Assembly: GCF_002082565.1 (NCBI RefSeq)
Contig: NZ_CP020562.1
Location: 372,001-436,000, forward strand
Length of the DNA: 64,000 nucleotides
Source of the DNA: Halomonas sp. GT
GTDB taxonomy: Bacteria > Pseudomonadota > Gammaproteobacteria > Pseudomonadales > Halomonadaceae
Reading direction: 5' to 3'
Positions 31,486-39,897 of this stretch are shown one piece after another. The notes beneath the pieces were generated by a model. That model ran no database searches. It saw only the letters and a list, made by a program, of their open reading frames with translations, and had not been told where the DNA came from. How positions within the stretch are numbered: the stretch's first letter is position 1; each line of letters opens with the position of its first letter. Position numbers and translations under genes: made by a program.

Positions 31486-32430
31486 TCAGTACAGCAGAGC
31501 AAATAGCTTGCGCCGATAGGTAACGGTTAGCGGATGGTCGGCACCCAGGGCGTCGAATACTTGTAATAAGGTTTTACGGGCCGCGTCGTCGTTATAGGCG
31601 CGGTCATCCTTCATCAAACCAAGTAGCCCCTCAAGGCCTGTTTCGTATTGGCCATCGGCAACATGGCGCAGTGCACGCTGGTACCGCGCTTCACTGTCGT
31701 TGCGATCACCCAGCGCGGCGACTTCTTCAACAGAAAGAGCCTGCTCACTAAATTCGATGCTAGCTCGAACGCCACGGGCAGGTGCCGCATCGCGCTCTTC
31801 GGGGGGCAAGTTGTCGAGTACGCTGCGGGCATCCTCTCCGCGTTTTTCAGCCACGAGTGCTCTTGCAAGGCCGACCTGGTAGGCGTAATGCTCTGGATAC
31901 TGGCTAATCAAGGTTTGATAGATTTCTCGTGCGCCTGCTGCATCGCCCGCTGTTAACGCCTCTTCGGCTTGATCTTCTGGACTAGGCGGTGCATCACCTG
32001 GTGCTGGGAAGTAGCGGTTTAGCCACTCGCGCACTTCCTTCTCAGGTAATACGCCTTGGAAGCTATCGACCAAGCCACCTTGGCTAACGAGCTTAACATC
32101 GGGGGCTGAGCGCACGCCTAACTGGCTGGCGATTTCCGGATTGGCTTCAATGTCCAGCTTGCCAAGCAGGAAAGCCCCCGCGTATTCGACAACTAACTTT
32201 TCCAACACCGCTAGCAGAGCGTTGCCACTGGCGTTTGAAGGCGAATAACAGCCCAGTAGCACTGGCACCTGCATCGATGCTTCGAGCACTTGCTGAATAT
32301 TGCCAGCGTTAAGCTCAATAATAACTTCTTCAGGTGTTACGGAAGGGCGAGCCGTGCCCGCTTCTTCGTTGCTGGTATTAGCGGGTTCCGTGGTCAACGG
32401 ATTGCCGGTACGTGGGTCAATAATGGACAT
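31486..32430 (-). CDS. cnoX: CnoX/YbbN-like thioredoxin-TPR co-chaperone
   Basis: 314 residues: thioredoxin fold at about 30-140 and a TPR-like region at about 155-314. The usual CxxC is missing; the corresponding place reads LLGCYSPSNASGN with one cysteine, so it cannot be a disulfide reductase. E. coli CnoX (YbbN) also lacks thioredoxin reductase activity and works as a chaperone-holdase linked to GroEL and DnaK. An in-frame ATG at 32445 would add five residues; start choice is uncertain. Confidence 0.88.
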   Translation of the reverse strand: MSIIDPRTGNPLTTEPANTSNEEAGTARPSVTPEEVIIELNAGNIQQVLEASMQVPVLLGCYSPSNASGNALLAVLEKLVVEYAGAFLLGKLDIEANPEIASQLGVRSAPDVKLVSQGGLVDSFQGVLPEKEVREWLNRYFPAPGDAPPSPEDQAEEALTAGDAAGAREIYQTLISQYPEHYAYQVGLARALVAEKRGEDARSVLDNLPPEERDAAPARGVRASIEFSEQALSVEEVAALGDRNDSEARYQRALRHVADGQYETGLEGLLGLMKDDRAYNDDAARKTLLQVFDALGADHPLTVTYRRKLFALLY

Positions 32431-32445
32431 GGCTAAGCTCTGCAT

Positions 32446-32793
32446 CGCTTGAAGTGGATTACGTCATGATATGCAGGCAATCAGGGAAGGATTCAAGGAA
32501 ATAGTAGTAAATAAAGTACCCATCACAAAAAGTGCTCCTCATGAATCGAAATCTGGGGCACTTATCCGGCGTTTTAAGAGCGACCTCTACTGTTGCGTTT
32601 GCGACGTATCGCTTAGTTTGCAATATGGTTTTGTCGCTATTCGGCGTATTCGTGCCAAAATGCGACTCAAGAGTACTACCACCCCCGGCACGAGTGAGTG
32701 TTCACTGCAGTAATGGGAAACTAAGAAACGCCAGCGCCACCTATACTAATAAAAAGAAAAACTGATGATCTAAAGGTGACGGAGGGTAAAACG
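32446..32793. other. Intergenic region before gbdR
   Basis: 348 nt without a convincing gene; short reading frames here have no ribosome site or family pattern. It contains AGCGACCTCTA (32579-32589), an 11-nt word repeated exactly before fdhA/BCCT (44805-44815), and TTTGCGACGTATC just after it. A GGAGGG ribosome site at 32781-32786 serves gbdR. Confidence 0.5.
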
Positions 32794-33939
32794 ATGACAT
32801 CAGACAAAGCAAAAGACCTGACAGCAAATCTCCATCGTGCGGGCGAACCGCAAACCCTGGGTTTTCTCCTGTTAGATAATTTCACCCTAATTTCTCTGGC
32901 TTCAGCCATTGACCCTTTACGGATGGCTAATCAGTTGGCTGGCCGTGAACTGTACCGCTGGTACACCCTGACCCAAGACGGTTTGCCAGTGCGTGCCAGT
33001 GATGGGTTGCAGGTAACGCCTGACGCCTCTATGCACACTCCCTTATCGCTAGAGTGGGTCGTTGTGTGCGGAGGGGTGGGGCCTCAGCATAGTGTTACTC
33101 GTGAGCATGTGCGTTGGCTTCAATCGCAGTCGCGTCAACTAAGACGTTTAGGTTCGGTATGTACAGGAAGCTGGGCGCTGGGCCAAGCGGGACTGCTTGA
33201 TCACTATGAGACAAGCATCCATTGGGAGTGCTTGGCTTCCATGCAGGAAGCTTTCCCGAATGTCATTCTGACGACCTTTCTGTTTTCGATTGACCGTGAT
33301 CGATTCACGGCGTCAGGCGGCACAGCGCCGCTCGATATGATGCTTAACCTGATTGCTCATGATCATGGACGTGAGCTGTCGGCAGGCATCTCCGAAATGT
33401 TTATCTATGAGCGTGTGCGTAACGAGCAGGATCAGCAGCGCGTTCCTCTTAAGCACGTGCTCGGTACTACCCAGCCTAAACTGTTGGAGATTGTCGCATT
33501 GATGGAATCCAACCTTGAGGAACCGATCGAGCTCGATGAACTCGCTCGTTATGTTAATGTTTCGCGTCGTCAGTTAGAGCGTCTGTTCCAACGTTATCTG
33601 CTTTGCTCGCCATCTCGTTATTATCTCAAGCTGCGCTTAGTGCGCGCTAGACAGTTGCTCAAGCAAACGCCTTTATCGATCATCGAAATTGCTTCCGTTT
33701 GTGGCTTTGTTTCTACGCCCCATTTTTCTAAGTGTTACCGTGAATACTTTGGCGTACCGCCAAGAAATGAGCGCCTCGGGGTACACGATCGGCAAGGAAA
33801 TAATCACGCCAAGTCGCCGCCGCTGATCAAACGGTGGGGGGGCGAACCCAATACTAATGAGCCTTTCTCAAGCGCTCAGCAGGCACTAGCGTGTGCTCAG
33901 GGAGAGCCTACCTTTGCTAGCGTGACGCTGTTGGACTGA
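32794..33939 (+). CDS. gbdR: GbdR-type AraC family regulator of betaine catabolism
   Basis: 381 residues: N-terminal DJ-1/GATase1-like domain (about 20-200; GFLLLDNFTLISLASAIDPLRMAN, LGSVCTGSWALGQAGLL) and a C-terminal AraC HTH pair (about 225-330; ARYVNVSRRQLERLFQRYL, then IIEIASVCGFVSTPHFSKCYREYFGVPP). In Pseudomonas GbdR senses glycine betaine and dimethylglycine and activates gbc, dgc, sox and choline genes. ATG 32794 follows GGAGGG by 7 nt. Its place at the head of the dgc cluster supports the call. An extra tail of about 45 residues after the HTH has no recognised motif. Confidence 0.9.
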   Translation: MTSDKAKDLTANLHRAGEPQTLGFLLLDNFTLISLASAIDPLRMANQLAGRELYRWYTLTQDGLPVRASDGLQVTPDASMHTPLSLEWVVVCGGVGPQHSVTREHVRWLQSQSRQLRRLGSVCTGSWALGQAGLLDHYETSIHWECLASMQEAFPNVILTTFLFSIDRDRFTASGGTAPLDMMLNLIAHDHGRELSAGISEMFIYERVRNEQDQQRVPLKHVLGTTQPKLLEIVALMESNLEEPIELDELARYVNVSRRQLERLFQRYLLCSPSRYYLKLRLVRARQLLKQTPLSIIEIASVCGFVSTPHFSKCYREYFGVPPRNERLGVHDRQGNNHAKSPPLIKRWGGEPNTNEPFSSAQQALACAQGEPTFASVTLLD

Positions 33940-33964
33940 TATCTCCTACGAGGCCGACGATGAG

Positions 33965-34000
33965 AACGTGCTATCCAGCGTCGGGTAGCACGTTTTTTTA
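33965..34000 (+). terminator. Terminator after gbdR
   Basis: AACGTGCTA (33965-33973) and TAGCACGTT (33986-33994) form a 9-bp stem followed by a T-run. Confidence 0.88.
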
Positions 34001-34044
34001 TATCGAAACTACGCTGCTGCAACTATCAAAAGATCCCAAGTAGC

Positions 34045-34060
34045 TGTCGTGTTCACGACA
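34045..34060 (+). promoter_or_regulatory. Palindromic candidate operator before the dipeptidase-dgc operon
   Basis: TGTCGTG-TT-CACGACA, a perfect 7-bp inverted repeat about 98 nt before the dipeptidase start. Its GTCG-N6-CGAC core recurs before fdhA/BCCT at 44797-44810. It may be a GbdR site; inference only. Confidence 0.35.
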
Positions 34061-34157
34061 CAATGACGTTTTTGGAATTTCCGTCGTCGTTTCCAAGAGC
34101 AGCCCAACTCAACGTCAGCGCTATGCTCGCTACATAAATCAATGTTGGAGCTTAGCT

Positions 34158-35135
34158 ATGACACCCTCAGAACTGCACGATGACGCTATCGTCATCGATG
34201 GCTTGATTATCGCCAAATGGAATCGTGAGCTGCTTGAGGACATGCGTCGCGGTGGTTTGACAGCGGCTAACTGCACTGTTTCGGTGTGGGAAGGGTTTCA
34301 GGCCACGGTCGATAATATCGTCAAGTCGAACCAACTGATGGCCGAGTGTAGCGACCTGGTACGCCCGGTACGCACCACCGCTGATATTACTCGTGCGAAA
34401 GAAGAGGGCAAGACTGGGATCATTTTTGGTTTCCAGAATGCGCATGCCTTTGAGGATCAAATCGGCTACGTAGAAATCTTCAAACAGCTGGGCGTGGGTA
34501 TTGTTCAGATGTGTTACAACACCCAGAATTTAGTGGGAACCGGCTGTTACGAGCGTGACGGCGGCTTGTCTGGCTTTGGCCGTGAGATTGTCGCTGAAAT
34601 GAACCGTGTCGGCATTATGTGTGATCTCTCTCATGTCGGTGCCAAGACCTCTGAGGAAGTGATTCTCGAATCCAAAAAGCCGGTCTGTTATTCCCACTGC
34701 CTGCCTTCCGGTCTCAAAGAGCATCCGCGCAACAAATCCGATCAAGAACTCAAGTTCATTGCTGATCACGGCGGTTTCGTCGGTGTCACCATGTTCGCGC
34801 CTTTTCTCAAAAAGGGCATCGACTCCACCATCGAAGACTACTGCGAAGCGATCGAGTACGTCATGAATATCGTCGGTGAAGATGCTATCGGCATTGGCAC
34901 TGATTTTACCCAAGGGCATGGACAAGAGTTCTTCGAGTGGCTGACTCACGACAAGGGCTACGCCCGTCGTTTGACAGACTTTGGCAAGATCATTAATCCC
35001 AAAGGCATTCGCACCATCGGAGAGTTCCCCAATCTCACCGAGGCGCTCCTTAATCGCGGCTTTAGTGAAACTCAGGTAAGGAAGGTCATGGGGGAGAACT
35101 GGGTGCGCGTCCTCAAGGATGTCTGGGGCGCCTAA
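34158..35135 (+). CDS. Membrane-dipeptidase family protein of the betaine cluster
   Basis: 325 residues of the renal (M19) dipeptidase family, homologous to the gene that starts the dgc operon in Pseudomonas aeruginosa (PA5396 type). The family's N-terminal HxD metal motif is replaced: the strand reads VIDGLIIAKWN. Later metal-site segments are kept, for example FGFQNAHAFED, CDLSHVG, CYSHC and GIGTDFTQGHG. No signal peptide, so cytosolic. It is the first gene of the likely operon with the DUF5943, dgcA, dgcB and etf genes. Whether it is a peptidase at all is doubtful; a role in handling a betaine-derived compound is inferred from context. Confidence 0.85.
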   Translation: MTPSELHDDAIVIDGLIIAKWNRELLEDMRRGGLTAANCTVSVWEGFQATVDNIVKSNQLMAECSDLVRPVRTTADITRAKEEGKTGIIFGFQNAHAFEDQIGYVEIFKQLGVGIVQMCYNTQNLVGTGCYERDGGLSGFGREIVAEMNRVGIMCDLSHVGAKTSEEVILESKKPVCYSHCLPSGLKEHPRNKSDQELKFIADHGGFVGVTMFAPFLKKGIDSTIEDYCEAIEYVMNIVGEDAIGIGTDFTQGHGQEFFEWLTHDKGYARRLTDFGKIINPKGIRTIGEFPNLTEALLNRGFSETQVRKVMGENWVRVLKDVWGA

Positions 35136-35216
35136 ACGCTTGCTCCATAAGATTGATAGGAGCGATGGGATAAGCCTGCTCCTTAGCCAAGAATAATGAT
35201 GTAGAGGATGATACCC

Positions 35217-35762
35217 GTGACCAAACTGGCCCCCGCACTGCCTATCGAAGTCGATAGTGAAACCGGCGTCTGGACGACTGATGCGCTGCCGATGCTCTAT
35301 GTTCCACGGCACTTTTTTATCAACAACCATGTGGCCGTTGAAGAGGCGCTAGGCGCTGAAAAGTACGCTGAAATCCTCTATCACGCTGGCTATAAGAGCG
35401 CCTGGCACTGGTGTGAGAAAGAGGCCGAGTGCCATGGTCTCGAAGGCGAGGCTGTCTTTGAGCATTATATGCTGCGCCTTTCCCAGCGTGGCTGGGGCCA
35501 TTTCATCACCGAACAGATTGATCTTGATGCTGGCACGGCTCAAGTGCGGCTAGAACATAGCGCCTTCGTTTACCAACTTGGTAAGGTTGGGCGAAAGGTC
35601 GAGTACATGTTTACTGGCTGGTTTGCTGGGGCCATGGATCAAATTCTCGCTGCACGTGGTAGCTCGCTGCGCACCGTCGCTGAGCAGACGCAGAGTGCTG
35701 CCGAACCCGGCTGCGATGTAGGCGTCTTCGCTGTCAAACCGCTGCCCGATGCTGCCCACTAA
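35217..35762 (+). CDS. DUF5943 / V4R-like protein of the dgc operon
   Basis: About 181 residues (MTKLAPALPIEVDSETGVWT), matching the protein found between the dipeptidase and dgcA in Pseudomonas. It contains a 4-vinyl-reductase-like small-molecule fold in its middle (SAWHWCEKEAECHGLEGE, YMFTGWFAGAMDQIL). I chose GTG at 35217, which has AGAGGA 8 nt upstream; ATG at 35208 overlaps that site. Function unknown; constant linkage to dgcA suggests a role in dimethylglycine breakdown. Confidence 0.82.
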   Translation: MTKLAPALPIEVDSETGVWTTDALPMLYVPRHFFINNHVAVEEALGAEKYAEILYHAGYKSAWHWCEKEAECHGLEGEAVFEHYMLRLSQRGWGHFITEQIDLDAGTAQVRLEHSAFVYQLGKVGRKVEYMFTGWFAGAMDQILAARGSSLRTVAEQTQSAAEPGCDVGVFAVKPLPDAAH

Positions 35763-35786
35763 CCCTGGGTACGAGGAGAGATAACC

Positions 35787-37859
35787 ATGGCATTTGACGC
35801 AATCTTTGAGCCAATCGAGATCGGCAAGCTGACTATCCGTAACCGTGTGGTCAGTACCGCCCATGCCGAGGTCCATGCCACTGACGGTGGTATGACGACT
35901 GAGCGCTACGTCAGGTATTACGAAGAAAAATCCAAGGGGGGGTGTGGCCTTTGTATCTGCGGTGGCTCATCAGTGGTATCCATTGATAGCCCTCAGGGGT
36001 GGTGGAGCTCAGTGAACCTTTCTACCGACCGCATCATTCCACACTTTCAGAATCTGGCGGACGCCGTGCACAAGCATGGCGGCAAGATCATGATCCAGAT
36101 TACCCATATGGGACGCCGCTCACGCTGGGACGGCTTCGATTGGTCGACTCTGGTATCCCCCTCTGGTATCCGCGAGCCAGTACACCGCTCCACCTGCAAG
36201 ACTATCGAGGTGGAAGAGATTTGGCGGATTATCGGTGACTTCGCTCAGGCCGCGCGGCGAGCGAAGGAGGGCGGGCTTGATGGCGTTGAGCTTTCTGCCG
36301 TGCACCAACATCTGATTGATCAGTTCTGGAGCCCTCGGGTCAATAAGCGCGAGGATGAGTGGGGCGGTAGTTTCGAAAATCGCATGCGCTTCGGCATGGA
36401 AGTACTCAAAGCGGTGCGCGCCGAAGTGGGCGATGACTTCGTGGTGGGTATGCGCATTTGTGGCGACGAATTCCACCCGGATGGTCTCTCGCATGAAGAC
36501 ATGAAGCAGATCGCCGCTTATTACGATGCCACTAAAATGGTCGACTTTTTCGGCGTTATCGGCTCTGGCTGCGACACTCACAACACGCTCGCCAACGTTA
36601 TCCCCAATATGTCTTATCCACCGGAGCCTTTTCTACATCTGGCGGCGGGGATCAAGGAAGTGGTGAATGTACCGGTGATCCACGCCCAGAATATTAAAGA
36701 TCCCAATCAGGCCCAGCGTATTCTCGAAGGGGGCTACGTGGACTTGGTGGGCATGACCCGGGCGCATATTGCTGACCCTCACCTGATTGCCAAGATCAAG
36801 ATGGGGCAGATAGACCAGATTAAGCAGTGCGTGGGGGCTAACTACTGCATCGACCGCCAATACCAGGGCCTGGACGTACTGTGTATTCAAAACGCTGCCA
36901 CCTCGCGGGAATACATGGGCCTGCCGCATATCATTGAAAAGACCGAGGGCGCTAAGCGCAAAGTCGTGGTGGTAGGTGGCGGCCCCGGCGGCATGGAGGC
37001 AGCTCGCGTTGCTGCTGAGCGTGGTCATGATGTCACCCTGTTTGAGGCGGCTGACGCCCTGGGTGGGCAGATCACTATCGCTGCTCAGGCTCCGCAGCGT
37101 GACCAAATCGCCGGTATCACTCGCTGGTACCAGCTGGAGTTGGCACGCCTAAAAGTCGACCTGCGATTAGGGGCTCGTGCCGATGAGGCAGCCTTGCTTG
37201 ATCTGCGCCCCGATATCGTGGTGCTCGCCACCGGTGGCCAACCCTTCCTTAGCCAGCACCCGGAGTGGGGCTATTCGGAGAACGCCGAGGAGAGTCTGGT
37301 GGTCAGCACTTGGGATATTCTCTCAGGCAAGGTGGCACCCGGCAAAAACGTGCTGATTTATGATGCCATCTGCGAATTCTCTGGCGTCTCGGCGGCCGAC
37401 TATCTGGCTGATAAGGGCGCCAAGGTAGAGATCGTCACCGACGATATCAAGCCCGGCGCGGCGGTGGGCGGCACCACCTTCCCCACTTACTACCGCAGCC
37501 TGTACGAGAAAGAAGTGATCATGTCCTCTGACTTGATGCTGCATAAGGTCTACCGCGAGGGCGACGGTCTCGTGGCAGTGCTCGAAAATGAGTACACCGG
37601 TGCCTTGGAAGAGCGCGTGGTTGATCAGGTGGTCGTCGAAAACGGCGTGCGTCCTGACGAGGCGCTTTATTACGCCCTCAAAGAGCAGTCCCGCAACAAA
37701 GGGCAGGTGGATCTGGAGGCGCTCTATGCCATCCAGCCTCAGCCCAGCCTGAGCGAAGAAGGGGACGGCTTTTTACTCTTCCGCCTGGGCGACTGCACGG
37801 CACCGCGTAATACCCATGCGGCCATCTACGACGCCCTGCGAATCTGCAAGGACTTCTGA
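35787..37859 (+). CDS. dgcA: Dimethylglycine demethylase subunit DgcA
   Basis: 690 residues, trimethylamine dehydrogenase-like: an FMN TIM-barrel (about 1-340), iron-sulfur linker, and a C-terminal FAD/NAD-binding Rossmann part (VVVVGGGPGGMEAARVAAERG, about 392-690). It oxidises dimethylglycine to sarcosine and formaldehyde with DgcB and an ETF as electron path. The cluster motif reads C348-VGANY-C354 and C366; the second cysteine of the TMADH-type CxxCxxC is alanine. It is 24 bp after the DUF5943 gene and precedes dgcB by 22 bp. Confidence 0.93.
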   Translation: MAFDAIFEPIEIGKLTIRNRVVSTAHAEVHATDGGMTTERYVRYYEEKSKGGCGLCICGGSSVVSIDSPQGWWSSVNLSTDRIIPHFQNLADAVHKHGGKIMIQITHMGRRSRWDGFDWSTLVSPSGIREPVHRSTCKTIEVEEIWRIIGDFAQAARRAKEGGLDGVELSAVHQHLIDQFWSPRVNKREDEWGGSFENRMRFGMEVLKAVRAEVGDDFVVGMRICGDEFHPDGLSHEDMKQIAAYYDATKMVDFFGVIGSGCDTHNTLANVIPNMSYPPEPFLHLAAGIKEVVNVPVIHAQNIKDPNQAQRILEGGYVDLVGMTRAHIADPHLIAKIKMGQIDQIKQCVGANYCIDRQYQGLDVLCIQNAATSREYMGLPHIIEKTEGAKRKVVVVGGGPGGMEAARVAAERGHDVTLFEAADALGGQITIAAQAPQRDQIAGITRWYQLELARLKVDLRLGARADEAALLDLRPDIVVLATGGQPFLSQHPEWGYSENAEESLVVSTWDILSGKVAPGKNVLIYDAICEFSGVSAADYLADKGAKVEIVTDDIKPGAAVGGTTFPTYYRSLYEKEVIMSSDLMLHKVYREGDGLVAVLENEYTGALEERVVDQVVVENGVRPDEALYYALKEQSRNKGQVDLEALYAIQPQPSLSEEGDGFLLFRLGDCTAPRNTHAAIYDALRICKDF

Positions 37860-37881
37860 CGGCTAAAAGGAGGGGAGTACC

Positions 37882-39897
37882 ATGCTCGAAACGCTCTTGC
37901 CGATACTGATTTTCACCGCTTTGGTTTTAGCGGTGATCGGTGCCGTACGCCGTATTCGCCTTTGGCGTCAGGGGCGGCCTTCGCGGGTTAATCTGCTCCA
38001 GGGGTTGATGGCCCTGCCGCGCCGCTATTTGGTGGATCTGCACCATGTCGTGGGGCGCGACAAAATGATCTCCAATACCCACGTAGCCACCGCCGGAGGC
38101 TTCGTGGCTGCCGCCGTGCTGATGATCCTGGTGCATGGTCTTGGTATCGCCAACCCATTGCTAGGCGGGTTGCTGTTACTGGCTAGCACCTCCATGTTCG
38201 TCGGTAGCCTCTTCGTAGCGCGTCGGCGGATTAACCCGCCTGCACGGCTCTCCAAGGGCCCCTGGATGCGGCTGCCAAAGAGCCTGATGGCGTTTTCGAT
38301 AGGCGTCTTCCTGATCACACTGCCCACAGTAGGTTTGTTGCCCGAAGGGTTAGTAGAAGGCAGCGGTAGCTGGCTTCTGGCGATGGTGTTGGCGGGCGTC
38401 GTGGTTTGGGGCCTGGGCGAAATGTTCTTTGGCATGACCTGGGGCGGTCCAATGAAGCATGCCTTTGCTGGCGCCTTACATCTCGCCTTTCACCGTCGTG
38501 CTGAGCGCTTTGGTGGTGGCCGGTCAACCGGGCTCAAAGCACTGAACTTTGAGGATAAAGCGGCACCTTTGGGCGTGGAAAAGCCTGCCGACTTTACCTG
38601 GAACCAGCTGCTGGGCTTCGATGCCTGCGTGCAGTGCGGCCGCTGCGAGGCGGTGTGCCCTGCGTTTGCTGCTGGCCAACCGCTCAATCCTAAAAAACTG
38701 ATTCAGGATATGGTGGTGGGGTTTGCCGGTGGTAGCGATGCTGGCTATGCCGGTTCTCCTTATCCTGGTAAGCCAGTGGGTGAGCACCAAGGCGCTCCCC
38801 ATGCGCCTATCGTGGCGCCTGTTGTCATGAAAGAGGGAAAGGCGTTGGTTGACGCTGAGACTCTCTGGTCGTGCACGACCTGCCGTGCCTGTGTCGAGGA
38901 GTGCCCAATGATGATTGAGCACGTGGATGCGATTGTCGATATGCGCCGCCACCTGACCTTGGAGCGGGGCAAGACACCCAATAAAGGTGCCGAGGTACTC
39001 GACAATCTGATTGCCACTGACAACCCCGGCGGTTTCGACCCAGGCTCACGGCTCAACTGGGCGGCGGATCTTAACCTACCGCTAATGGCCGACCTAAAGC
39101 AGGTTGATGTGCTGTTGTGGTTGGGGGATGGCGCCTTTGATATGCGTAACCAGCGAACCCTACGTGCCCTGGTTAAAGTACTGCGTTCTGCCGAAGTAGA
39201 CTTCGCCGTGTTAGGTGCTGAAGAGCGCGACAGCGGTGATGTGGCAAGACGATTGGGCGATGAAGCGACGTTCCAGTCCCTGGCTAAGCGCAATATTGCC
39301 ACCCTGGCCAAGTATCGCTTCCAGCAGATTGTCACCTGTGATCCGCATAGTTTTCATGTGCTGGGCAATGAGTATGGCGAGTTGGGAGGAAGCGATTTCA
39401 ATGCCAACTACGAGGTGCGCCACCACAGTACCTTTATTGCTGAATTGTATGATGCAGGACGGCTGACCTTTGCTCCCTGGAAAGGTGGCAGCGTTACTTA
39501 TCACGACCCATGCTACTTGGGACGCTATAACGGTGAATACGAAGCCCCTCGGCGAGTTCTAAAAGCGCTGGGCATCCAAGTTGCCGAGATGGAGCGCTCA
39601 GGGTTTCGTTCGCGCTGCTGCGGTGGCGGCGGCGGGGCACCAATCACTGATATTCCTGGTGAGCGACGAATTCCCGATATGCGCATGAATGACGTTAAAG
39701 AGAGCGGTGCCGAGCTGGTAGCAGTGGGCTGCCCACAGTGTACTGCCATGCTGGAAGGCGTGGTGGATGCTAGCGCTGAAGTGCGCGATATTGCTGAACT
39801 GGTAGCCGATGCCCTGTTAGAACGTCCTGCTGATGATGTGTCTGGCGTATCCCGGCGAACCGCTACAGCGACGACTGCTGAAGAGGTGATCGTATGA
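37882..39897 (+). CDS. dgcB: Dimethylglycine catabolism protein DgcB (Fe-S electron carrier)
   Basis: 671 residues, heterodisulfide-reductase/GlpC-like. The N-terminal 200 residues hold about five membrane segments; then two ferredoxin motifs, CVQCGRCEAVCP and CTTCRACVEECP, and CCG-type motifs (HDPCYLGRYNG, RSRCCGGGGG, GCPQCTAML). This arrangement moves electrons between a flavoprotein and the quinone pool or ETF at the inner membrane. Last codons overlap etfA (4 bp), so expression is coupled. Confidence 0.92.
   Translation: MLETLLPILIFTALVLAVIGAVRRIRLWRQGRPSRVNLLQGLMALPRRYLVDLHHVVGRDKMISNTHVATAGGFVAAAVLMILVHGLGIANPLLGGLLLLASTSMFVGSLFVARRRINPPARLSKGPWMRLPKSLMAFSIGVFLITLPTVGLLPEGLVEGSGSWLLAMVLAGVVVWGLGEMFFGMTWGGPMKHAFAGALHLAFHRRAERFGGGRSTGLKALNFEDKAAPLGVEKPADFTWNQLLGFDACVQCGRCEAVCPAFAAGQPLNPKKLIQDMVVGFAGGSDAGYAGSPYPGKPVGEHQGAPHAPIVAPVVMKEGKALVDAETLWSCTTCRACVEECPMMIEHVDAIVDMRRHLTLERGKTPNKGAEVLDNLIATDNPGGFDPGSRLNWAADLNLPLMADLKQVDVLLWLGDGAFDMRNQRTLRALVKVLRSAEVDFAVLGAEERDSGDVARRLGDEATFQSLAKRNIATLAKYRFQQIVTCDPHSFHVLGNEYGELGGSDFNANYEVRHHSTFIAELYDAGRLTFAPWKGGSVTYHDPCYLGRYNGEYEAPRRVLKALGIQVAEMERSGFRSRCCGGGGGAPITDIPGERRIPDMRMNDVKESGAELVAVGCPQCTAMLEGVVDASAEVRDIAELVADALLERPADDVSGVSRRTATATTAEEVIV

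Noticed and set aside
32471..32765. Two overlapping short open reading frames before gbdR
   Set aside because: No ribosome site, overlapping frames, no recognisable domain; the area is more likely promoter region.
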